A stretch of 64,000 bases of DNA from Aquimarina sp. ERC-38 (GCF_026222555.1 NZ_CP098511.1:2399501-2463500), one strand, 5' to 3'; positions 34,409-43,402 are shown, counted from the first letter of the stretch. Translations and numbers: made by a program. Notes: generated by a model not told the origin, from the sequence alone.

Positions 34409-34642
34409 ATGGATTTAAGTATTTATTTGGGTTTACTTACTCCCGAAAAAATCATTACTGGTGGAATCTTTTATGTAGTTCTTTTAGTAACTGCATTGTA
34501 TATGGTAATAAAAAACGAGAATAAAATTTTTGTGTTTTTATGGATATTATTTATTTTATTTCTACCTATTCTTGGAAGTATTATCTATATAGCAAAGTTT
34601 TTTTTAGATAGAAATTCTAATCGTGGATTAGCTAACAAATAA
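34409..34642 (+). CDS. Small two-helix membrane protein (PLDc N-terminal-like)
   Basis: From the ATG at 34409 the frame encodes 77 residues, MDLSIYLGLLTPEKIITGG..., with two hydrophobic segments (about 17-33 and 43-64). The second, FVFLWILFILFLPILGSIIYI, resembles the PLDc_N (phospholipase D nuclease N-terminal) module. The frame extends upstream as an overlap of the preceding gene, but that part does not look coding. It is likely co-transcribed with the Cys-rich lipoprotein. Function unknown. Confidence 0.6.
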   Translation: MDLSIYLGLLTPEKIITGGIFYVVLLVTALYMVIKNENKIFVFLWILFILFLPILGSIIYIAKFFLDRNSNRGLANK

Positions 34643-34748
34643 GATTCTATGCTACGATTTTTATTAATTAAAACATTGAAAGCCACCTTTCAATAATAGA
34701 TGGTATATGTTTTACTAAATAAATTCATAGAAGAAACAATTTAATCTG

Positions 34749-34780
34749 AAACAACCTATCCTACTGCGGATAGGTTGTTT
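34749..34780 (+). terminator. Intrinsic terminator
   Basis: AAACAACCTATCC (34749-34761) pairs perfectly over 13 bp with 34768-34780 around a 6-nt loop. The right arm ends in TTT, followed by AGTTTATT, so the T run is short. It probably ends the lipoprotein / small membrane protein transcript. Confidence 0.75.
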
Positions 34781-35458
34781 AGTTTATTGATCTCGGAATT
34801 TACTGTAAAGCTTATCAAAATTTATAGTAAATCAATATCTATCAAAGAAATTAAAAGATAACTTTTTTCTGATATTCGGATAGAAGTTATTACCTTTTAA
34901 TACGTTATAATGAGGAATTTTTTTAAAGTTGTTGCAATAAAATTTATAGAAGTACATAGTAATAATTCTTGAAGAACTTCTAACTCCTTTTTTATTATAA
35001 TAGTTCAAAGTTGATCTTAAGGAGGCTTTATACGTTCCTAAATAGTGAAAATTACCTGTTGAATAGTGAAAATTAATATTTATAACATGTATAGATAAGC
35101 TATTAGCAATTTGACAAATTAACATTAGACCAATTAGTAAAACCTTGCTGATGTTTACTACTCTGGTATGAATTAACTAATTTATTAAACTTTGATTAAT
35201 TTAATTTTGTAAAAAAATCTTATTAAACCACCCAATCAATGCGTAAATATGTTATAATGATATGGATTCTATATTTTATGAATAAAATATTTTTTACGTA
35301 AAGATTTGATAATTAGACTTATAAACTGTTTTTTAATAAAAATTAAGGGTTTATTATATAATTCTATAATAACAATAAAAAATTATGTAACAACTTATAT
35401 GTATTATTTATAGAGATTTGTATCAAGGAAATTAAAGTAATTGAAATACGACAAGGTT
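34781..35458. other. AT-rich spacer, no convincing gene
   Basis: A minus-strand frame of 97 codons (34832-35125) exists but has no recognisable domain and a composition driven by AT-richness; I do not call it. No hairpin or repeat stands out. Confidence 0.45.
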
Positions 35459-35821
35459 ATGAAAAACATTCACATATTTATTTTTACATCTGTATTTATT
35501 CTTACTATTATGACAAGTCTTACCTCGATTTCCAATTCTGAATTAAATGATACTACTTTAAATACAACCACCATGCAATTTGATGGTTATGAAGGAAATA
35601 CTTATTTCTTTACTACTGATGATCAAACTGCATTTGTTATCAAAGGAGATGGGCATCATAAACTTTGGGAAGAAACAAACCCTAACAAGCGAATGATCGG
35701 ACAAAAATTTGTAGTAAGGTATACTGCAAATAATAGCTATAAGAAATCAATTATTGATATTAAAGATGTGATTGCTTCCTGGAAAGCAGTGGATGATAAT
35801 ATGATGCGTAAAAGATTGTAG
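35459..35821 (+). CDS. Small exported or anchored hypothetical protein
   Basis: A 120-residue protein starting at the ATG at 35459 (an in-frame TTG 18 nt upstream is less likely). Residues 5-24 are hydrophobic (IFIFTSVFILTIMTSLTSIS), a signal peptide or anchor. The mature part (DGYEGNTYFFTTDDQTAFVIKG...) looks like a small beta-barrel fold; the ending MIGQKFVVRYTANNSY is consistent with an OB-like strand. No family recognised. Isolated gene. Confidence 0.6.
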   Translation: MKNIHIFIFTSVFILTIMTSLTSISNSELNDTTLNTTTMQFDGYEGNTYFFTTDDQTAFVIKGDGHHKLWEETNPNKRMIGQKFVVRYTANNSYKKSIIDIKDVIASWKAVDDNMMRKRL

Positions 35822-36306
35822 TTATAATATTCTACGCTTTACATTAGAATTCTATGTAGTTTTCAATTTTACTCTAATAATATTGGGTTAAATTAATTTT
35901 AAGAATGTTAGTGTTTGGTAAAGATTCAAAATGGCTATCACTTCTAGAATTAAGGCTGATTTATAATAATTTAGAAAAGCACCAACCATATTCAAACACT
36001 TTATTAGAATTTAAAACTTTTAGATTTTCAGATTCCTACCTACGTAGATAATATACAAGATACGCCACGCATTCAATAATTTTAACTAATCTAATCTGGT
36101 TCATCGTTATTTATAATGGCTCTAGTTTAGGATATCGTAAATAATACCAATTTATATAAATCCCATCCCCAGCCCTTCCCAAAGGGAAGGTAGCTAAAAG
36201 TCCTTTCTTTTGGAAAGGATCTAGGATAGGATAACTAGATGTAAATAAAATAGTTGGGTTAATTTTGATGTGCTAACGCTATTACAAAATAAAGCTTCTA
36301 AAATTT
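35822..36306. other. Spacer with a repeat element
   Basis: No gene seen. The stretch holds the imperfect inverted-repeat element at 36160-36232 (listed separately); the rest is AT-rich. Confidence 0.5.
36160..36232. repeat. Imperfect inverted repeat with two inner hairpins
   Basis: The left end (36160-36180, C-rich: TCCCATCCCCAGCCCTTCCC) and the right end (36212-36232) are imperfect inverted copies (14 of 21 positions match). Inside are two smaller hairpins, CCTTCCCAAAGGGAAGG (36174-36190) and CCTTTCTTTTGGAAAGG (about 36202-36218). This nested pattern in an otherwise AT-rich spacer is typical of dispersed intergenic repeats. Confidence 0.7.
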
Positions 36307-37467
36307 CTATCCCCTAAAAAGGAAAAACTGATCTTTCATACTTTCAATTTCTCCATCTTTGTTGGTAATAATATAGTCAATAGCTTTTTCGGTAAAAAGC
36401 AACCCTTTTTCAGTAAGGGAGATGATTTGATTATTTATTTCAATAAAATTGTTTCGTTTTGCCAGATTGATTATGGTTTTAGACTCCGTTTTCTGCCAGT
36501 TAATATGATCATTCAAGTGTGAAACATGGCGTTCGCTTTCTTCTTCATGGTTGTTAATATGCAATAAAAACACTAATAAAGAAACTTCCGTCTTTTGTTG
36601 TTTCTTTTTATACCAGTTAGAGAAATAACCCCTTCCCGGAGCAAAAAGATAAATTACTAAGAATAAAATTCCTAGAACTGTAGTCATAGCCCCGGATATC
36701 GAACTATCTAACCCATGCGCTAACCAGTATCCGCTGATTGCAGAAAACACTCCGAATAAAATAGCCAGGTACAGCATCTTCTTTAAATCATTGGTTAAAA
36801 GATAGGCCGAGGCTGCCGGAGCAATCATAAATGCAATTACTAGTATCGCACCTACTGCATCAAAAGCACCCACGGTAGTTATAGAAGAAACCGTCATTAA
36901 TCCATAATGCATAATTACAGGAGATAAACCCATAGTTGCTGCAATGCCCGGATCAAAAGTACTTACCTTTAACTCTTTAAAAAATAGAAATAACAAGAGA
37001 ATACTACTTAGGGTAATCGTTCCTATAACCCAAAGTGATTTAGGCCCTAAATCCATACCATGATAAGATAAACGGTCAAATGGAGCAAAAGCTAATTCTC
37101 CCAGTAAAACTGCGTCAATATCCAAATGAACATCATTGGCGTTCTTTGCAATTAAAATAACACCAATACTAAAAAGTACCGGAAACACCAGTCCAATCGC
37201 CGTATCTTCTTTTACCAACCCGGTTTTTTGAATATATTCCACTAATACTACGGTAAGGATGCCAAAAAGTGCTGCTAGTATAATCAGTAGAGGAGAAGAT
37301 AAATCCTGGGTGATAAAAAAACCAATGACAATCCCCGGTAAAATAGAATGACTAATAGCATCTGTAATTAATGCCATTTTACGTAATACTAAAAACGTAC
37401 CTGGAATAGCACAGGCTACTGCAACTAAGGCCGCAATTACTTGTATTTCTAGTTGGGCATCATTCAT
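36307..37467 (-). CDS. Metal ABC transporter permease with C-terminal winged-helix-like domain (second permease)
   Basis: A 386-residue permease of the ZnuB/TroD/MntB family for Mn, Fe or Zn. The first 285 residues hold about eight membrane helices; the conserved FDAVGAILVIAFMIAPAASAYLLT and LALPGIV-like loop (SHSILPGIVIGF) are visible. The C-terminal 95 residues are cytoplasmic and contain a winged-helix-like segment (TIINLAKRNNFIEINNQIISLTEKGLLF). It overlaps the preceding permease by 8 nt. The operon order is substrate-binding protein, ATPase, permease, permease. I cannot determine the exact metal from sequence. Confidence 0.92.
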   Translation of the reverse strand: MNDAQLEIQVIAALVAVACAIPGTFLVLRKMALITDAISHSILPGIVIGFFITQDLSSPLLIILAALFGILTVVLVEYIQKTGLVKEDTAIGLVFPVLFSIGVILIAKNANDVHLDIDAVLLGELAFAPFDRLSYHGMDLGPKSLWVIGTITLSSILLLFLFFKELKVSTFDPGIAATMGLSPVIMHYGLMTVSSITTVGAFDAVGAILVIAFMIAPAASAYLLTNDLKKMLYLAILFGVFSAISGYWLAHGLDSSISGAMTTVLGILFLVIYLFAPGRGYFSNWYKKKQQKTEVSLLVFLLHINNHEEESERHVSHLNDHINWQKTESKTIINLAKRNNFIEINNQIISLTEKGLLFTEKAIDYIITNKDGEIESMKDQFFLFRG

Positions 37468-38590
37468 CTTCAGTTATAGTTGATTGGTCATACAAATTTT
37501 CTGCAGTCTTGAACCCATGTGGAGTCATTGACCACAGTGATCCTTTAACATTTATATAATTTTTATCAGCAAGTTTACGTAAGGACTTCTTATTATATCC
37601 GTAAAAATTATTTAAAATCTTTATTTCATGCGGATGTTCGATACGTTCGTGAGTTTTAGCAATTGTATGCATAAAAGATAAGGTTTTATACAACTCAAGG
37701 TCATTTCGGTTTTTACGAAAACGAATTTCCCTGAATAACAAACCCCTTCCCGGAGAAAAAATAAAAGATACCAATACAAAAAATCCTGCCACCAGTACAA
37801 TGACTGGTCCTGTAGATAAATTGTTTTGCGTTGCACTTATGGCGGTACCAGTAATTCCGGCAAAAGCACCAAATACTGCTGCCAACAAAATCATTACTGC
37901 CAGGCTATTGGTCCATTGCCTTGCTGCTGCGGCTGGAGCCAGTAACATAGCACTCATCAAAACAACACCTACGGTTTGAAGACCTAGTACAATCGCAATG
38001 ACAATAAAAGAAGTAATTAATATATCCAGAAAATTGGTATTAAATCCCAAAGTCTTAGTATACTCCGAGTCAAAGACAGAAATTTTTAATTCTTTCCAGA
38101 ATAAAAGTACGACCAGCAAACAAATTCCGGTTATCAGGCTCATGACCATTACGTCGCTTTCGACTAATGTTGCTGCTTGCCCGAACAAGTATTTTTCCAA
38201 ACCTGCCTGATTAGCATTAGGTTGCTTTTGTATAAAAGTTAATAACAACATCCCAAAACCGAAAAAAAGAGATAAAATTAAGCCCAATGCTGTATCTGAT
38301 TTAAGATGCGTATTTCTGATAATACCACGTATCCAGAAAGTTCCTAATAACCCACTTATCAGGGCACCTAATAAAAAACCATTGGTACTTTTAGTTTCCA
38401 GAATTAAAAAAGCAATAGCGATCCCGGGCAGGGCCGCATGTGAAATGGCATCACCTAACAAACTTTGTTTACGTAGCACGGCAAAACTACCTAACATCCC
38501 ACAAATAGCGCCTAATATCGCGGTACCTAAGGTAATGTTACGTAGCGTATAATCTGTGAATACCAGTTCTATGTAATCAATAATATTCAT
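37460..38590 (-). CDS. Metal ABC transporter permease with C-terminal winged-helix-like domain (first permease)
   Basis: A 376-residue permease of the TroC/MntB family. Eight or so membrane helices fill residues 10-285 with GDAISHAALPGIAIAF and GVVLMSAMLLAPAAAARQWT as family hallmarks. The C-terminal 90 residues are soluble; EIKILNNFYGYNKKSLRKLADKNYINVKGSLWSMTPHGF reads like the DNA-binding helix-turn-helix and wing of a DtxR-type regulator. It lies 26 nt downstream of the ATPase gene and overlaps the second permease. Spirochaete and Gram-positive permeases of this type are usually about 280-300 residues. Confidence 0.92.
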   Translation of the reverse strand: MNIIDYIELVFTDYTLRNITLGTAILGAICGMLGSFAVLRKQSLLGDAISHAALPGIAIAFLILETKSTNGFLLGALISGLLGTFWIRGIIRNTHLKSDTALGLILSLFFGFGMLLLTFIQKQPNANQAGLEKYLFGQAATLVESDVMVMSLITGICLLVVLLFWKELKISVFDSEYTKTLGFNTNFLDILITSFIVIAIVLGLQTVGVVLMSAMLLAPAAAARQWTNSLAVMILLAAVFGAFAGITGTAISATQNNLSTGPVIVLVAGFFVLVSFIFSPGRGLLFREIRFRKNRNDLELYKTLSFMHTIAKTHERIEHPHEIKILNNFYGYNKKSLRKLADKNYINVKGSLWSMTPHGFKTAENLYDQSTITEDE

Positions 38591-38616
38591 ATGTTACCTT
38601 CTGGTAAGCTTATCAT

Positions 38617-39354
38617 TTATTTGTTAATAGCTACCTTATAATTGATACCGTAAGTTTTAATTAAATTATCATCGTTAAAAATATCCTTAACGGGACCGGT
38701 AGCAATTTTTTTTACATTTAAAAAAGTAACCCAATCAAAATATTCCGGTACGGTTTGTAAATCATGGTGAACAACGATGACTGTTTTCCCTGCTTTTCGT
38801 AATTCTTTTAGAATATTGATAATAGCTTTTTCTGTAGTGGCATCCACGCCCTGAAAAGGTTCGTCCATAAAATAGATGGCTGCATCCTGCACTAATGCCC
38901 GAGCCAGAAAAATACGCTGTTGTTGTCCCCCGGAAAGTTGACTAATTTGTCGGCTTTTAAAAGCAAGCATCCCTACTTTTTCTAGGGCTTCCAGCGATCG
39001 TTTTTTTTCTTTTTTACCCGGGCGTTTGATCCAGCCCAAACTGCCGTAGGTACCCATCATGACCACATCTAAGGCGGTAGTGGGAAAATCCCAGTCCACA
39101 CTTCCTTTTTGCGGAACATAGGCTACCAGTTTTCTTTGCGTTTGGTAGGATTTACCGTAAATTAAAACACTTCCGGCAATAGGTTCGATAATAGATAATA
39201 CTGATTTTATCAAAGTAGATTTTCCCGCACCGTTAGGACCCACAATAGCCATAAGCACCCCTTCGGGAATGGTTAAATCAATATCCCATAGTACCGGTTT
39301 ATAGTTGTAAGCTACGGTAAGGTCATCAATCTGTACGGCTATTTTTTGTTCCAT
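38617..39354 (-). CDS. Metal ABC transporter ATP-binding protein
   Basis: A 245-residue ATPase of the MntA/TroB/ZnuC type. Walker [15 protein letters not shown]-loop, signature [15 protein letters not shown] and Walker [15 protein letters not shown] are intact, with the switch His in [11 protein letters not shown]. It energises uptake by the two permeases encoded downstream. 80 nt separate it from the substrate-binding protein gene upstream. Confidence 0.96.
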   Translation of the reverse strand: MEQKIAVQIDDLTVAYNYKPVLWDIDLTIPEGVLMAIVGPNGAGKSTLIKSVLSIIEPIAGSVLIYGKSYQTQRKLVAYVPQKGSVDWDFPTTALDVVMMGTYGSLGWIKRPGKKEKKRSLEALEKVGMLAFKSRQISQLSGGQQQRIFLARALVQDAAIYFMDEPFQGVDATTEKAIINILKELRKAGKTVIVVHHDLQTVPEYFDWVTFLNVKKIATGPVKDIFNDDNLIKTYGINYKVAINK

Positions 39355-39433
39355 AAGCTTAAAATCCAGGTGAAAATAGGCTATTTTAAAGGTTTATAGG
39401 TGTGTTAAACCATCTATGTTTTAAAGAAATCTT

Positions 39434-40369
39434 TTATTTAAGGGCTTCGACAATAGTGGTCACATTATGTATAAACATACCTTCGTAGGTACCTTCTGTT
39501 GTTCCTGCATCTCCCAATGCATCAGAATATAAAGTACCTCCGATTTCAACTTCTTTTCCTCTAGACCGAACGGCTTCCAATAAAGCATTGATAGTTTTTT
39601 TAGGCACCGAGCTTTCCACAAAAATGGATTTCACTTCTTTCTCAATAATAAAATCTGATAATTTTTGAACGTCCTGTACCCCAGCTTCGGTAGCTGTAGA
39701 TAAACCCTGAAGGCCTACTACTTCAAAACCATAGGCTTTTCCGAAGTAATTAAAAGCATCATGTGCGGTGACCAAAATTCTTTTTTCGGAAGGTAAGCTT
39801 TTAATTTTATCTTTAACTTGTTTAGAAAGGGCAGTAAGTTGTTCAAGATATTGCTTTCTATTTTGCTCATAATACGTACTGCTTTCCGGGTCTAATTCTG
39901 ATAATTTTTTTACTACATAGGAGGTGATGATCTTCCAGTTGTCGATGTCAAACCAAATATGGGGATCATAATTAGATGCAAAATATTCGGAGCCTATTAA
40001 GGTGTTTTTATCCAGGGCTTCGCCTACGGCAATAGTTTTAACTTGTTGATTTCCCATTTTTTCAAACACTTCTACTAATTTTCCTTCCAGATGTAATCCG
40101 TTATAAAAAATAGCATCGGCATTTACCAATTTATTGACATCCCCTTCACTAGCCTTATACAAATGCGGATCTACTCCCGAACCCATCAATCCCTGTACCC
40201 GAATGCTATCTTTCCCGATATTTTTTAAAAGGTCAGTAATCATTGTAGTCGTAGTAACTACTTGCGGTCGGGAGCCTTTTTTATTTTCATTTTTGCATGA
40301 AGTAACCAATCCTAGCAAAAGAATGCTTACTAGGATAATGTGTAAAAACCTAAAATTTAATTTTTTCAT
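39434..40369 (-). CDS. Metal ABC transporter substrate-binding lipoprotein
   Basis: A 311-residue cluster A-I metal-binding protein (ZnuA/TroA/MntC family). Lipobox VTSC gives a membrane-anchored or periplasmic lipoprotein. Metal ligands expected for the family appear in GVDPHLYK, DPHIWFDI, FVESSVP and YSDALG: His, His, Glu, Asp. There is no His-rich loop of the kind common in Zn-specific ZnuA, which favours Mn or Fe, together with the DtxR-type regulator. It begins the ATPase-permease-permease part of the operon. Confidence 0.93.
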   Translation of the reverse strand: MKKLNFRFLHIILVSILLLGLVTSCKNENKKGSRPQVVTTTTMITDLLKNIGKDSIRVQGLMGSGVDPHLYKASEGDVNKLVNADAIFYNGLHLEGKLVEVFEKMGNQQVKTIAVGEALDKNTLIGSEYFASNYDPHIWFDIDNWKIITSYVVKKLSELDPESSTYYEQNRKQYLEQLTALSKQVKDKIKSLPSEKRILVTAHDAFNYFGKAYGFEVVGLQGLSTATEAGVQDVQKLSDFIIEKEVKSIFVESSVPKKTINALLEAVRSRGKEVEIGGTLYSDALGDAGTTEGTYEGMFIHNVTTIVEALK

Positions 40370-40378
40370 GATATATTT

Positions 40379-41185
40379 TTATTTTGGTAAGCGAATGCTG
40401 GCGCCGGCACTTAGTAATATATTTTGTCCTTCGGTAATTCCCGAGCCTACCGTGGCATCTAGTTGTATGCCTTCGGTTAATAAATAAGTGATTCCGGCAT
40501 CCCACAAGTGGTTTGCTTTCGAATTCTCAGGAAAGTCTCCATATATCTCCGCATACATGCCTAAAGTATCTGTAAGGCTGTATCCGTAGGAAAGCGTGTA
40601 TTGATAAGCAACTTCAGGTGAATCATCCCCCCAGGCGGCTCCTAAATTATAAGCCAAAGCAGATTTTTTAGATAACGTATGCGCAAAAGAAAACCGAAAG
40701 TCCGCTCCGGTAGTCTCCGGTTTATAATCAGCAGAAGCGGTAAAGGGAAGATAAAGATGTCCTAAAAATCCAATTTCAGGCCACCCGTTCTTTTCTTCGG
40801 CAATCGCAATTTTAACACCGGTAAGAAAAGGAGTAAAGCCTATTTGCTCTGTAATATTAGACCCCTCTAATTCTTCAATATTAACGGTACTTGTGGTTTT
40901 TGAAACGTTCCAGCCTAAGCGTAGTTCCAGATTTTTTAATAATCCGTACCGAAGTAAAGTCGTATTATAGGTAATATTTTCTATTTTTAAAATGTCATCT
41001 TCGTTTTCTTCATAAAAAGCACCCGTTTCAATCTGAAGGTATCCTATCGGAATGACGGTAGGTGATTCAGTAGCATCAGGTCGATCTGTGATTAATACTC
41101 CCAGAGTGTTGACTTCCTGGCCAAAAGTACCCAATGGAAATATTAATAAACAACTAAATACTACTATTCTAAACAAAAAATTCAT
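40379..41185 (-). CDS. Outer-membrane beta-barrel protein of the metal uptake operon (phenol MetA-type)
   Basis: A 268-residue exported protein (signal ending GTFGQ) with amphipathic strands such as LQIETGAFYEENED and LLSAGASIRLPK at the end, resembling the MetA-pathway/phenol degradation outer-membrane family. It starts the operon, 9 nt before the substrate-binding lipoprotein, and may be an outer-membrane pore for the metal, though this is inferred from position only. Divergent to the dtxR-like gene, with 48 nt between the two starts. Confidence 0.8.
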   Translation of the reverse strand: MNFLFRIVVFSCLLIFPLGTFGQEVNTLGVLITDRPDATESPTVIPIGYLQIETGAFYEENEDDILKIENITYNTTLLRYGLLKNLELRLGWNVSKTTSTVNIEELEGSNITEQIGFTPFLTGVKIAIAEEKNGWPEIGFLGHLYLPFTASADYKPETTGADFRFSFAHTLSKKSALAYNLGAAWGDDSPEVAYQYTLSYGYSLTDTLGMYAEIYGDFPENSKANHLWDAGITYLLTEGIQLDATVGSGITEGQNILLSAGASIRLPK

Positions 41186-41194
41186 TAGGTTTAT

Positions 41195-41202
41195 TACATT
41201 TG
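41195..41202 (+). promoter_or_regulatory. -7 promoter element for the DtxR-family gene
   Basis: TACATTTG matches TAnnTTTG and lies 31 nt before the ATG at 41234. A TTG at normal spacing is not present upstream, so the promoter may be weak or activator dependent. Confidence 0.5.
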
Positions 41203-41226
41203 TATTATATAGGCAAAACTAAAAAA

Positions 41227-41242
41227 GTTAGTCATGACTAAC
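41227..41242. promoter_or_regulatory. Probable metal-regulator operator overlapping the start codon
   Basis: GTTAGTCATGACTAAC is a perfect 16-nt palindrome with the form TTAG-N6-CTAA, resembling DtxR/IdeR-type boxes. The ATG of the DtxR-family gene (41234-41236) is its centre. Binding there would block the regulator's own translation or elongation and, being 42 nt from the start of the divergent operon, could also control that operon. Confidence 0.65.
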
Positions 41243-41920
41243 AAATCTGATTTGAATAATTTAACTAAAAGTGAAGAAGATTATCTGAAAGCGCTTTTTC
41301 AGCTGCTCGTAGAGATGCGAATACCTAAGGTAGGTAATAATCTTTTGGCTAGTTATCTAGAAGTTTCTCCGGCTTCTGCAAATAACATGATTAAAAAGTT
41401 AAAGCAAAAACGATTTGTAGATAGTGAAAAATACAGCAAATTGATATTAACTGAGTCTGGGAAATCTTATGCGCTACATTTAATCAGGAAGCACCGTTTG
41501 TGGGAAACCTTTTTGCATCAGTACCTTAACTTTAGTTGGGAAGAGGTGCATGAAGTAGCCGAACAACTGGAGCATATCAAATCTATCAAGCTGGTCAACG
41601 AACTGGATCGGTTTATGAAATATCCTACTAAGGATCCACACGGTGAAAGTATCCCGGATGCTAAGGGGGTTTACCATTCGCAGAAAAAGATTAGCTTATC
41701 CTCCTTAACCTCAGGAGATTGTTGCCGGCTTATCGCTGTAAATGATGACTCTGTAGATTTTTTACAGTACCTTAATGAAATTAAACTATCCCTTACCGAT
41801 CATATTACGGTGATACAAAGAAGGGAGTTTGACGGATCTATGAAGATACAATTTAGAGAAGTTGAAGAAACCATATCTCAAAAAATTGCTGATTATCTAT
41901 TTGTCTCTGTTGTTTCATAA
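41234..41920 (+). CDS. DtxR/MntR family metal-dependent regulator
   Basis: A 228-residue regulator. The N-terminal winged helix has the family sequence LTKSEEDYLKALFQLLVE, NNLLASYLEVSPASANNMIKKLKQKRFVD; the dimerisation and metal region includes HRLWETFLHQYLNFSWEEVHEVAEQLEHI; a C-terminal SH3-like (FeoA-type) domain of about 70 residues is present. It is divergent from the metal ABC operon, implying it represses it when metal is plentiful. Its ATG is inside a perfect palindrome, suggesting autoregulation. Confidence 0.95.
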   Translation: MTNKSDLNNLTKSEEDYLKALFQLLVEMRIPKVGNNLLASYLEVSPASANNMIKKLKQKRFVDSEKYSKLILTESGKSYALHLIRKHRLWETFLHQYLNFSWEEVHEVAEQLEHIKSIKLVNELDRFMKYPTKDPHGESIPDAKGVYHSQKKISLSSLTSGDCCRLIAVNDDSVDFLQYLNEIKLSLTDHITVIQRREFDGSMKIQFREVEETISQKIADYLFVSVVS

Positions 41921-41997
41921 CATACAAAATGTTAAAATATAAATTGAAGGGATAGGCGACGTAAATACCTTTTATATTTGAGTTATACAAATAGTAT

Positions 41998-42777
41998 ATG
42001 GAGCTTAAATTAAAAAGGCCTATTTGTTTCTTTGATCTGGAAACAACCGGGGTTAATATTTCTAAAGATCGCATTGTTGAAATCTCTATTTTAAAAGTTT
42101 TTCCTAATGGAACTCAGGAAAGCAAAACCTGGCTGGTCAATCCTGAAATGCCTATACCTGCTGAAACTACAGCTATTCATGGTATTACTAATGAAAAAGT
42201 AGCAAACGAACCTGTATTTAAAGAAATTGCTCCAAAGGTTAATGAGATGATCAAAGGTAGTGACTTGGGGGGGTTTAACTCTAATCGCTTTGATATTCCT
42301 TTGTTAGCCGAAGAATTGCTAAGGGTAGGACTGGATTTTGATATGAAAAATACAGTAGCAGTTGATGTGCAAACCATTTTTCATAAAATGGAGCAGCGAA
42401 CCTTAGCTGCAGCTTATAAATTCTATTGTGACAAAGATCTGACGGATGCTCACACGGCTGAGGCTGATACTATGGCTACCTATGAAGTTTTAAAAGCACA
42501 ACTGGACCGCTACCCGGAACTGAAAAATGATACTAAATTCTTAGCAGATTTCAGCGCGCGCAAGCAGTTTGTGGATTTTGCCGGATTTATTGCTTATAAT
42601 AAAGAAAAAAAGGAGATTTTTTCGTTTGGTAAGCATAAAGGTAAACTGGTAGAGACCGTTCTGGATGAAGAACCGGGTTATTTCGGGTGGTTGCAAAATG
42701 CCGATTTTCCGTTATATACCAAAAAAGTCCTGACCGCCATACGACTGCGAAAATTGAATAATAGCTTGAACTTATAA
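41998..42777 (+). CDS. 3'-5' exonuclease of the DnaQ/ExoX type
   Basis: A 259-residue DEDD exonuclease. Exo I: FFDLETTGVNISKDRIVEIS with Asp13 and Glu15; Exo II: GFNSNRFDIPLL; Exo III: DAHTAEADTMATYEVL with His and Asp. Residues 170-245 form an ExoX-like C-terminal module (FSFGKHKGKLVETVLDEEPG, GWLQNADFPLYTK), also seen in the DUF3820-type protein at 59305. It resembles the DNA polymerase III epsilon subunit but is probably a repair or RNA/DNA-trimming enzyme. Confidence 0.9.
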   Translation: MELKLKRPICFFDLETTGVNISKDRIVEISILKVFPNGTQESKTWLVNPEMPIPAETTAIHGITNEKVANEPVFKEIAPKVNEMIKGSDLGGFNSNRFDIPLLAEELLRVGLDFDMKNTVAVDVQTIFHKMEQRTLAAAYKFYCDKDLTDAHTAEADTMATYEVLKAQLDRYPELKNDTKFLADFSARKQFVDFAGFIAYNKEKKEIFSFGKHKGKLVETVLDEEPGYFGWLQNADFPLYTKKVLTAIRLRKLNNSLNL

Positions 42778-42790
42778 GAAGAAGATTTAA

Positions 42791-43402
42791 ATGAAGCTAA
42801 TTTGTATAGGAAGAAATTATGCAGACCATATTGAAGAACTTCAAAATGAAAAGCCTATAGACCCAGTGGTATTTTTAAAACCGGATACGGCCATATTGCT
42901 TAAAAAACAACCTTTTTTTATACCTGAATTTTCAAATGATGTTCATCATGAGGTGGAGGTGTTGGTAAAAATTAAAAAAGTAGGGAAATATATTAATAAA
43001 AAATTTGCTCCTACCTATTATGATGAGATCGGGTTAGGGATTGATTTTACTGCTCGTGATTTACAAGCAAAATTAAAGACTAAGGGTTTACCTTGGGAAA
43101 AGGCAAAAGCCTTTGATGGAGCGGCGGTTATTGGAAATTGGCTCCCAAAAGACGAAGTAATGGACATTAATAACTTTTCTTTTCGATTGCTTAAGAACGG
43201 GAAAATAGTTCAGGATGGAAACACCAGTTTTATGCTTTGGAAAATTGACGAAATTATAGAATATGTCTCAAAATATTTTACTTTAAAGATCGGAGACATT
43301 ATCTTTACAGGAACACCAGCGGGTGTAGGGGCTGTTAACACAGATGATAAGCTGGAAGGATATATTGAAAACAAACAAATTTTTGCAATACAGGTAAAAT
43401 AA
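42791..43402 (+). CDS. Fumarylacetoacetate hydrolase (FAH) family protein
   Basis: A 203-residue protein of the FAH superfamily. The sequence starts KLICIGRNYADHIEELQNE and contains the metal-site region HHEVEVLVKIKKVGK, DFTARDLQAKLKTKGLPWEKAK and FTGTPAGVGAV. The small size is like acylpyruvate hydrolases or oxaloacetate decarboxylase-type members. The 1-nt overlap with the Hpt gene suggests one transcript. The exact substrate is not known. Confidence 0.92.
   Translation: MKLICIGRNYADHIEELQNEKPIDPVVFLKPDTAILLKKQPFFIPEFSNDVHHEVEVLVKIKKVGKYINKKFAPTYYDEIGLGIDFTARDLQAKLKTKGLPWEKAKAFDGAAVIGNWLPKDEVMDINNFSFRLLKNGKIVQDGNTSFMLWKIDEIIEYVSKYFTLKIGDIIFTGTPAGVGAVNTDDKLEGYIENKQIFAIQVK

Noticed and set aside
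34832..35125. 97-codon minus-strand ORF
   Set aside because: No domain, no start-site signal and composition typical of AT-rich non-coding sequence; could be a decayed gene but I cannot support it.
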